From Planctomycetaceae bacterium UBA969 (lineage in GTDB: Bacteria; Planctomycetota; Planctomycetia; Gemmatales; Gemmataceae): a stretch of DNA of 8,955 nucleotides. The DNA lies in assembly GCA_002303765.1 (NCBI GenBank), contig DBCB01000222.1, positions 3,523-12,477 on the forward strand, read 5' to 3'. The position numbers and the translations under genes were made by a program. Below are positions 1 through 8,000 of the stretch, in pieces; position 1 is the stretch's first letter, and each line of letters starts with the position of its first letter. The notes beneath the pieces were generated by a model. It was not told where the DNA came from, searched no databases, and saw nothing but the letters and a program-made list of their open reading frames with translations.

Positions 1-2
1 GC

Positions 3-572
3 AAATTTAAAAACCCGATCAGCGGGCATATTGCTACCACTTTTTTTCTTCGAAGATCCATTACGATAATCCGTGAAATTACGGGCATGGAATTAGATCA
101 CCCTGAATTTGGCATTAATTGTTTAAACACTTTGGGGATTATAGCGCAGCATTGGGATTTTATACCTTCTGCCAAATCTCACCCTGATACGGTTATAAAC
201 CTTTGCGTGGTGATGGGAATCATGGAGTGGGTTGATTCAACACGGAAAAATCGCCCTGCGGGCGTTCCGGTAACCAACCCAATTAATCGTAAAAAAGCTG
301 AAGATTTGTTTCTTTTGGTTATGCAACTTGTTTACGAATTATTTCCTTTATTCAAGCGGTTTTCTGAAGCGCAGTCTGTGTTGGAAGTCTCGTTTAATCA
401 TGCAATTCGTTATGTGGAAGAACTAGACCTTCAATGGAAAAGGGGCTTCCGCGAGAAAATGGTTTGTCTGCTGTCACTTTACCCCAGCATCAGGAATTGG
501 ACATTGAATGATAAAGTAATGGGCAAGATTGCAGGCGAACTAAACCAACTTAGCGAAAAACCAAAGAACTAA
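3..572 (+). CDS. hypothetical protein, probably 5'-truncated by the window edge
   Basis: I do not recognise this protein and assign no function. The frame is open from the first complete codon of the window at base 3 to the TAA at 570-572. The first ATG is at 87 and would give 161 residues, but I see no purine-rich ribosome binding site before it. The 28 codons upstream contain no stop and read like ordinary protein, so I favour a start outside the window; 87 remains a valid alternative. The product looks soluble and mostly helical, with no signal peptide or clear membrane segment. It has an amphipathic stretch (around LFLLVMQLVYELFPLFKRF) and a charged, lysine-ending C-terminus. It is followed by a 175-base gap before the iron permease gene, so co-transcription is uncertain. 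Confidence 0.5.
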   Translation, partial: KFKNPISGHIATTFFLRRSITIIREITGMELDHPEFGINCLNTLGIIAQHWDFIPSAKSHPDTVINLCVVMGIMEWVDSTRKNRPAGVPVTNPINRKKAEDLFLLVMQLVYELFPLFKRFSEAQSVLEVSFNHAIRYVEELDLQWKRGFREKMVCLLSLYPSIRNWTLNDKVMGKIAGELNQLSEKPKN

Positions 573-617
573 CCTAATTTATCGCGCTTATTTTGTGCAT
601 CTAAGGGTTGCATATGT

Positions 618-672
618 ATACCAATGATATTAAAGTAGACGATATTGATATCAATGTCTAAATTGTTGGTAT
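618..672. promoter_or_regulatory. palindrome inside a weak inverted repeat (possible operator or hairpin)
   Basis: The 175-base gap between the two small genes contains a perfect 12-base palindrome, ATTGATATCAAT, at 644-655. Around it lie the arms ATACCAA (618-624) and TTGGTAT (666-672), which are reverse complements but not exactly centred on the palindrome. It could be an operator for the downstream permease gene or a transcript hairpin. There is no following T-run that would make it a classic terminator. AT-rich palindromes of this size also arise by chance. Confidence 0.25.
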
Positions 673-732
673 TAATAAATCCAGTTTGGTATTTGAGCTT
701 TTTGATTTGCTTCAGAATGTTCTTACCCACCC

Positions 733-738
733 AAAAGG
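733..738 (+). promoter_or_regulatory. ribosome binding site for the iron permease gene
   Basis: AAAAGG lies 9 bases before the TTG at 748. It supports this unusual start because the frame has no ATG or GTG between the stop at 703-705 and 748. Confidence 0.45.
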
Positions 739-747
739 CACAAAAAC

Positions 748-1170
748 TTGGTTAATCACACATCCCTTTTTTCGCGGTTTGCCAAATGGACTTCGTCTGC
801 AGCGGGGCATCCAATTACCTTTACATCTGCTGTATCTATTATTTTGCTTTGGGCCCTGACGGGTTCCTTTTTTAATTTTAGTGATACTTGGCAACTTGTG
901 ATTAATACTGGGACGACCATTGTCACATTTCTGGTTGTTTTTCTTGTACAGAACACGCAAAACCGTGATAGTGCTGCGATTCAGTTAAAGCTTGATGAAT
1001 TGATTCGCGCAATGAATGGCGCCCATAATTCTTTTCTCGATATAGAAAATATGACAGAACAGCATATCAGGCAGATTAAAGAGCGTTTCGAAAAATTGGC
1101 GGAAAATGCGCGAGAAGATTTAAGAGGCGGTTTAAAAGATATTGGGACCCCTGAAGTTGATGTTAATTAA
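748..1170 (+). CDS. low-affinity iron permease family protein
   Basis: This 140-residue inner-membrane protein matches the low-affinity iron permease family (Pfam Iron_permease). The recognisable core is an N-terminal FSRFAKWTSSAAGHP segment, then WALTG, then DTWQLVINTGTTIVTFLVVF and QNTQNRDSAAIQLKLDELIRA, the family's most conserved part. Two membrane segments are visible, roughly residues 22-42 and 48-67. The tail from about residue 78 is charged and probably coiled-coil. The name comes from the yeast Fet4-type transporter; bacterial members are much shorter and I know of no proof that they carry iron, so transport is inferred from the family. The start is TTG, with AAAAGG upstream, and gives the length and N-terminus usual for bacterial members. 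It appears complete. No obvious terminator follows the TAA at 1168-1170. Confidence 0.87.
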   Translation: MVNHTSLFSRFAKWTSSAAGHPITFTSAVSIILLWALTGSFFNFSDTWQLVINTGTTIVTFLVVFLVQNTQNRDSAAIQLKLDELIRAMNGAHNSFLDIENMTEQHIRQIKERFEKLAENAREDLRGGLKDIGTPEVDVN

Positions 1171-1988
1171 GGGATTATTGTTTGTGCTTTTTGTGTACAT
1201 AATTTTTAACCTAATTTATATTTATTTAGATCTTTATTTGATTAGTAGGGCGAGGGATTTGAGCGCTAACTCGTCACACCTTACTCTGCAAGTATGAGTT
1301 TTTTAGGATAACCCACGAGTCGGCGACCCATTAAGAATTCCAAAGAAGGGTCAGATTTTTGAATCTAAGGCTGAATTTATTCTGTTTTCAGCTGAGCAAT
1401 TTTCAATTTCTTGTAATATTTTGGTTCAGTGGAGTGGTTACCCAAAACCGGTTTTTAGCTCCAAACCTAATTAAAAATACCCTTAGATTCTGCATTATCG
1501 AAATGTTAAGCAAAACTAAATTGGGAAGCTTAGGTGGAATATTTGGGGTTGTAGGTAGACTGGGGTTATTTCGGCTTGATTAAGTTTTTTGCAAAATGTG
1601 ATAAATTTTTAAGTTGTTCGGTATGAAAATCCCTCCTCTTCCTAAAAAACATTGACCAAATTTTTTGGGAATACTTCTTGTTTTAGGTGTTCTTTTGTAC
1701 ACATTCTTGGTTGAAAAGTATGTTTTCTTTACTTTTTGCTCTTTTTTGACGCCTTTATTTGCCAATCCTCAAAAATTAACCTATTTTCTAGAAACCTTTT
1801 GATTCTTCCACTGTTTTTGCGGGGTAAGGTAACCTTAAGTTTTGTGATTATTTTGCAGTTTTGTGTGATCTTTTTAATGGGTTCATGCGTAGTAGTTTGG
1901 ATAGGGTTTTTAGATTTTTTAGACGGTTAGATTAGGAAATATTAAATACCTAAGTTTTTATTGTTTTTAAGCTTTTTACTTAGCGTTT

Positions 1989-2016
1989 TTGACGATAAAC
2001 AGTTAGTATTTATAAG
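1989..2016 (+). promoter_or_regulatory. sigma70-like promoter, distal copy
   Basis: TTGACG (1989-1994), a 16-base gap, and TATAAG (2011-2016) each match 5 of 6 consensus positions. The -35 box sits in a 10-base direct repeat (TTTTGACGAT, 1987-1996 and 2023-2032). Initiation would be near 2023, about 70 bases before the GTG. Confidence 0.42.
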
Positions 2017-2024
2017 CTAATGTT

Positions 2025-2052
2025 TTGACGATTTGGTTTTGCTCGAAATAAT
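2025..2052 (+). promoter_or_regulatory. sigma70-like promoter, proximal copy
   Basis: TTGACG (2025-2030), a 16-base gap, and AATAAT (2047-2052) lie exactly 36 bases downstream of the distal copy with the same spacing. It ends 40 bases before the GTG of the giant gene, giving a short leader. Confidence 0.42.
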
Positions 2053-2080
2053 TTTTACACTCAGATTATCAGGCTTAAAA

Positions 2081-2087
2081 AAGTAGG
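2081..2087 (+). promoter_or_regulatory. weak ribosome binding site for the giant gene
   Basis: AAGTAGG differs from AAGGAGG at one position and lies 5 bases before the GTG at 2093. It overlaps the in-frame stop TAG (2084-2086), so no longer version of the protein is possible. The next in-frame ATG (around 2681) lies inside the DUF4347 domain, so GTG is the only sensible start. Confidence 0.55.
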
Positions 2088-2092
2088 TCATA

Positions 2093-5000
2093 GTGAATAA
2101 ATTTAAATTGCACCAATGGTTCAAATCGCTTCTCGATTTCGAATCATTATCTTATTCAAAGCATCCAAGGGCGGGCCGCCTTTCGGTTGAGCTTTTGGAA
2201 ATCAGACTTACCCCCGATGCAAACACCCCCCCCGGATTTCATGATCTAGGTAATGATATTTCGGATAACAACTGTCCTGCAAATTCAATCACGCTAATTG
2301 ATGACATTCGCCTTCTGCAAAATTTAACCGACTACCGTGCTAATCAAGTTTATTTTTGCTCTGATGATTCCCTTAACTTTCCCGCTTCAACTTTTCAATC
2401 GGTAAATAAACTTGATGCTATTGCTTTGCAGGCCGCCTCTACCAAAGGCGTGGTTATTATTGATTCTGCCCTTGTTGCAACTATTCCTGCGGATGAATTA
2501 AAAGGTTCGTTAGTTGTTTCAATCGATGGCAATCGCGATGTGGTTAGCCAGATTACCACTGCGCTTGAAGGCCTTTCTAATGTGCCAGTGCTTAGGATTA
2601 TCAGCCATGGTGATGATGGCGTATTGTATTTCGGAAACCAAGCCTTTGATTCCACAGATTTAACTTCCAGTGCAATGCAGGTTGCATCATGGGGCAAATC
2701 CCTAACTTCAGATGCAGATATTCTTCTTTATGGTTGTTCGATTGCAAACACGGATGCTGGCAAAGCCTTTGTGCAGCAGTTCGCAAGCATTACGCAGGCG
2801 GATATTGCTGCAAGTAGCAACTTAACCGGCAAGGGTGGGGATGAGGTTCTTGAGTTTAAAGTTGGCCAACTTTCAAATTCTCTTATTGCTAGCGCAATTG
2901 ATTACTATAGCGCCAATCTTACTCTTGCTCAAATTACTGTTACCACTACTGCAGATTCAGGCGCAGGTTCCTTAAGGCAGGCGATTACCGATGCCAACTC
3001 AACCTCGGCAAATGATGACATTATTTTCGCTTCTTCCCTGTTTACGAATGGCGCTAGCACCATCACACTTGGGTCTGGTGCGCTTCCAGATATTTTAGCA
3101 ACTACAAGCGCAGGCTCGCTCACCATCACTGGGCCAGGTGCTTCTGCCCTTGTTATTAACGGTAATAACGGTAATACCAACCGCAATTTTAGTGTTTTTA
3201 ATATCGCTTCGGGTGGCAACCTTGCTATTTCGGGAGTAACTGTTTCCGGGGCCAAAACTACAAGCAATGGCGCTGGCTTTAATAACCTTGGTACCCTCAC
3301 TGTCACGAATTCCTTAATCTCTGGGAATTCTGGCGGAAACACGGGTGGGGGTATTTACAATCGCGGTACTCTTAATGTTTCTGGCTCAACATTTACGGGT
3401 AATTCCGCAAATTACGGTGGCGGACTTTATATTAGTAAATGGTCATCATTCGGAACTGTTTCCAATTCCACCTTCTCAGGCAATACCGCAGCTAATCAAG
3501 GTGGCGGCCTTTTTAACAACGGTACTCTTACCATCACCAACACTACCGTCTCAGGAAATACTTCCGCTGGGGCTGGTGGGCTCCACAGTAATGGCACCAT
3601 TAACATTGCCAACACTATCATCGCCAATAGTACCAACGGTGTGGATTACTATGGCACTGCTAACTTGATTTCTCCTGCCACTGCATCTAGCAACCTCGTT
3701 ACTCAGTCTGGGCTTACTTGGGCTACCACGGTTACCAGTGCCCAACTCAATCTTGGCCCGCTACAAAACAATGGCGGCGCTACCAGCACCATTGCCTTGG
3801 GAGCAGGCAGTGTTGCTATCGGCAAGGGGGCTATTCCGACAACCACTGCAGCCGTGCAAAATGTTAATGGAACTCCAACTTATATTGGTTACTTTTTTGG
3901 GGGCTCTAGTTTTCCAACGGCATTAAATTCCGTTCAAGCTGGATGGTTTGCAAATGGAAATGGCGTGACGAATGCTTTGGTAACTGCAGTTGACAAGGCC
4001 AATCAACTTATAACTATAGCACCTGGCAATGGCATGTTTCAGCCTGGCGTTAGTTATTCTTTTTCAAGCTATTCTTTAGCTGATCAGCGCGGCGTTACCC
4101 GTTCTACCACTGCGCCCAGCATCGGCGCATTAGAATATACTAACACTGCGCCAACACTTGCTCCAATTTCTGTGAGTGGTACCGAAGATAATGCCTTTGC
4201 ATTTAGCGCTGCCAATTTCACCGGTGGAACCGTTGCCTCCCCCGGCATAGCTTATGTTGGCCTTCAAGCAGATATGGGAGCGGGTTGGAGAACTTCATCC
4301 ACACCCAAAACTTATGATATTGATGGGAATAATGTTCTTGGTAGCAATGGTTGGTGGTTGCCAAATTATACTTTAAGTAGCCCTTCCTATATAACCAGTT
4401 TTGCCAACGATAGTTACTATTCCGGCAACGGCGCTTATGCATTGGTGGATAACCCTTTAACCACACCGGGGGCATCCCCATCGCTTATTTATTCTGGCAC
4501 TACGAACGGTCAATCTCCTGTTTATGGCATAAAATCCATTAATTCTGTGGTTTCTTTTACTCTGACCGGGGTTGTTCCCGGGACGATTCGTGTTGGAATC
4601 ATGACCGGAAATACAGATGTATCTGGCCAATATGGGGCCAGCGGTTATCAGATTATTTCTGCACCATTTGATAGCGGTATGACCACCGAATTGCAAACAA
4701 ACGGTGCGGTATATAACGGCAACCCTGATTGGGTATTCTTTGATATTACTGGTGGCATCGCTGGCCAAACCTATTCGATCTATGCTAAAGGCGGGCCGCT
4801 ACGTAATGCAGGCATAGGCGCAATCTCGTTTGATTCGATTACGACTACCCCTACCCCTACCTATACCGATGCTGAAAACAATCCATTAGTAAGCATCACC
4901 ATTGCCACTCTTCCTGCATCTGGAACCCTGAAGCTTTCAGGCAATAATGTTTCTGCTGGGCAAGTTATTGCTGCAGCTAATCTTGGTAACCTAACTTATG

Positions 5001-8000
5001 TTCCTGCGCTAAACGAAAATGGAACCAAGACCTTTACGGTAACCGCATCGGATGGCTTTGCATCTTCTTCCCCTGAAACCACCGTAAGTATTAATATTGC
5101 TGCGGTAAATGATGCGCCAACGCTTTCGCCTAGTCGGGTTGTTGTGGCGACTGCTTCGGCCTCTATTAATGCAAATGCTGAAGTTTCTTTTTCAGAAACA
5201 CAATCCATTCCTCCCGGGGTCACTGTTTCTGGTGTTAAAGTCACGAGAGATTTCAGCACCTACTGGCCAAGCTCAAATCCTGCATATGCCCATGTATATT
5301 TGAAATTAAATGGAGTTGTAGTCGGGCAGTTGGGTTTTAACGCAACTGGTACCAATGGCGCCTATACCTCCGTATCTACCGAGTTTTTTGGCCCTTTATC
5401 CTCCTATATTCCAGGCGGTATTAATACTTGGACCATTGGTTCATTATGGAATTCCGTAAATCTGGCAAATATTAAGATTCAACTCTTTTATGCTGATGCT
5501 TCTGCACCTGCTATTGCTGTAAACGGTATCGAAAATACCCCTCTAAATTTTACTGCGGCAAATTTCACCAACGCTTATGGCGATACCGAAAATAATTCTT
5601 TGGCCACCATCACCATTGCAACTCTTCCTGCAACCGGAACCTTAATGCTTTCAGGTACTAATGTTTCTCCTGGGCAGGTGATTTCTGCGGCTAATCTTGG
5701 GAATTTATCCTATGTGCCTGCGCTTAATGAAAATGGAGCAAAGACCTTTACGGTAACTGCATCGGATGGCAATTCATCATCCCCTGTTGCTACTGTTAGC
5801 ATGAATATTGCTGCGGTAAGCGATGCGCCAGCAATTGGTGGCATTTCTACATCTATCAATTATATTTCAACAGATTTTACCACTGCCCCTACCAATGCAA
5901 GCATTACTGGAAGTGCTGTAGTTTCCAATGGTGAATGTGTTTTAACTCCCGCAGCAAGTAACCAATATGGTTATTTGTTATTCAATACCTTGGCATCTAA
6001 TCCCACTGCCTTTTCTGCCCAGTTTGATTATCGGGTAGCGGATGGCAGCGGTGCCGATGGTACTAGTTTTAACTACGGTGTGATTGATTCACCAAGTGGC
6101 GGTGAATGGGGCATGACCAACACCGGGTTGGTTGTTTCCCTGATTGAATATGGCGCTCAAAGGGTTGAAATAAAACTTAATGGTACGAGTCTTCAAACTG
6201 CATATGTCACTCTTATAGGTTCTAATTATCAACGCATTGTTGTCAATATTGATGGTTCCAACAAGCTTTCAGTTTCTGTTGGTGGTGTGACGGTTGTAAG
6301 TAACTTGGATTTGGGTGCCACTTATGGCAATGCCAATAAATCCACTTGGAAATTTGGTTTTGCTAGTCGTTGTGGTGGAGCAAATAACAAGCACAGTATT
6401 GATAACCTTGTTATTTCTAATAATGTTGCGCCTTTAATTGCATTGGAGCAAACTCCAACGGTTCTTGCAGGTTCTTTGACCCTTTCTGATGTTGATAATT
6501 CCACGCTTGCATCTGCAATTGTAACCATCGCCACGGGCCTGAAAACCAGTGAAGATGTTCTTGGTTTTGTTGCTAATCCCGCAACCTATGGAAACATTAC
6601 CGGTACCTATAATTCTTCCACAGGCGCCCTATCGTTGATATCAGCAGGGGCAACCGCAACTCTGGCACAATGGCAGGCAGCATTGCGGTCTGTTACTTAC
6701 ACAAATACCTCCGATGCGCCAGATACAACCAATCGTAATGTTTCGTTTGTAGTAAACGATGGCACCGTTAACAGCGCTGCAGCAACTGTGACAGTGAATA
6801 TCTCATCTATAAATGATGCGCCAGTAGCGAATGCCGATGTTTATACAACAACTGAAGACACGCCTTTGGTGGTAAGCCCTGGCTCCCATGTGGTTGATCA
6901 GCATCAAACGGCTTGGAACACTGATTTAACAAATGATGGTTATCAAACCTTTACTGCTGGGCAAACAGGGGTTTTAACTAGTATCGATTTAATGCAGAAT
7001 GGTGGGGCATCTAATCCACAGCAGGTTACTCTTGCTGTTTATGCTGGCGATGGAATTGGTGGTGTTACCCTTGGTGCAGTAACAATATCTGAAACCAATA
7101 CTTATAACTCGACATTGGGCGGATTTGTTCAAACCTACACATTCTCGCAACCTGTTGCCATAGTTTCAGGTGGTTTATACACTTTTAAAATTACAACTAG
7201 TTCTAATAGGGGCCTTGTTGGTTCGAGTGATACAAATTCATATACGAATGGTAGGTTTTATCATTCTGGTGGCCATACTGGCGATTTATGGTTTAGAACA
7301 TCTGTAGCGACTAGCCAAGGCTTGCTTGTAAACGATTCAGATGCAGAAGGTAATTCACTTACCGCAGTTATAGTAACCAATCCTTCCAATGGTACGGTGG
7401 TACTTAACTCGGATGGTAGATTTACTTATACCCCCAACGCAAACTTTAATGGAACGGATACATTTTCTTATAAAGCTAGCGATAGCTTAAGCTTTTCTAA
7501 TGTTGCAACCGTAACCGTAAATGTCACTGCGGTAAATGATGCGCCAACCACAACTATACAAACTATCAACCCAACGGAAGATACTAATTATTCTGGTACG
7601 CTAAGTGGTTCCGATATTGATAGTGGTGCTTTAACTTACTCTGTGGTAACGCAGGGCACAAAGGGCGTAGTCACGATCACGAACGCAGCAACAGGCGCAT
7701 TTACTTATGTACCCAATGCGAATGCAAATGGATCCGATAGCTTTACCTTCAAGGTAAATGATGGCACCGTTAACAGCGCTGTAGCAACCGTTACGGTGAA
7801 TATCGCTCCGGTAAATGATGCAACAACGCTTACACCCACAAATGTTGTAGGCGCCATTGTTGAGACGATTGCGAGCGCTCTGCCGGTTGTGACCCGCTTC
7901 GACGCTGCCGCAGACTTCATCGCTGGACCGAGCGCCCAAAGCTCCAATAACACTTGGCAGTACTTATCGGCAGACTACTCGAATTCTAACCTATCGAATC

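Larger units (their letters stand above)
1171..2092. other. long T-rich intergenic region, no supported gene
   Basis: This 922-base stretch has short open frames (for example 1359-1583 and 1736-1930, both from TTG) but none has a ribosome binding site, a recognisable family or coding-like composition. The plus strand is strongly T-skewed: in five 60-base rows that I tallied by hand (1381-1440 and 1741-1980) I count 138 T and 68 A in 300 bases. A weak inverted repeat, ACTCGT (1269-1274) with ACGAGT (1315-1320), encloses a short ACTC/GAGT pair (1283-1286/1296-1299). The last 110 bases carry the promoter-like boxes of the giant gene. A decayed gene or a small RNA cannot be excluded. Confidence 0.6.

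Noticed and set aside
712..960. Minus-strand open frames over the iron permease gene
   Set aside because: The plus-strand product is a clear family member across this stretch; the reverse products have no recognisable features.
570..1218. Twelve-base direct repeat TAACCTAATTTA at 570-581 and 1207-1218
   Set aside because: Short, AT-rich and 637 bases apart; expected by chance in such sequence and not supported as a mobile-element boundary.
1236..1275. tRNA 3'-end-like sequence on the minus strand (CAAATCCC followed by a CCCTAC stretch), possible attachment site
   Set aside because: The T-stem does not pair (the 5' arm does not complement the 3' arm) and no integrase or second copy is visible.
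1359..1583. Possible 74-residue hydrophobic protein from TTG
   Set aside because: No ribosome binding site; the hydrophobicity is what T-rich DNA gives in any frame, and no family is recognised.
1736..1930. Possible 64-residue membrane protein from TTG
   Set aside because: Same reasons: T-rich composition, no upstream signal, no similarity.
3345..3668. Second plus-strand frame overlapping the beta-helix
   Set aside because: Shadow frame; its hydrophobic, repetitive look arises from the Gly/Asn/Thr rung repeats of the real frame.
2395..5259. Minus-strand open frames of 61-137 codons opposite the giant gene (for example 2929-3342 and 4996-5259)
   Set aside because: They lie opposite a continuous, domain-rich plus-strand frame, match no family and are explained by its Gly/Thr/Ala-rich codons, which rarely give stops on the other strand.
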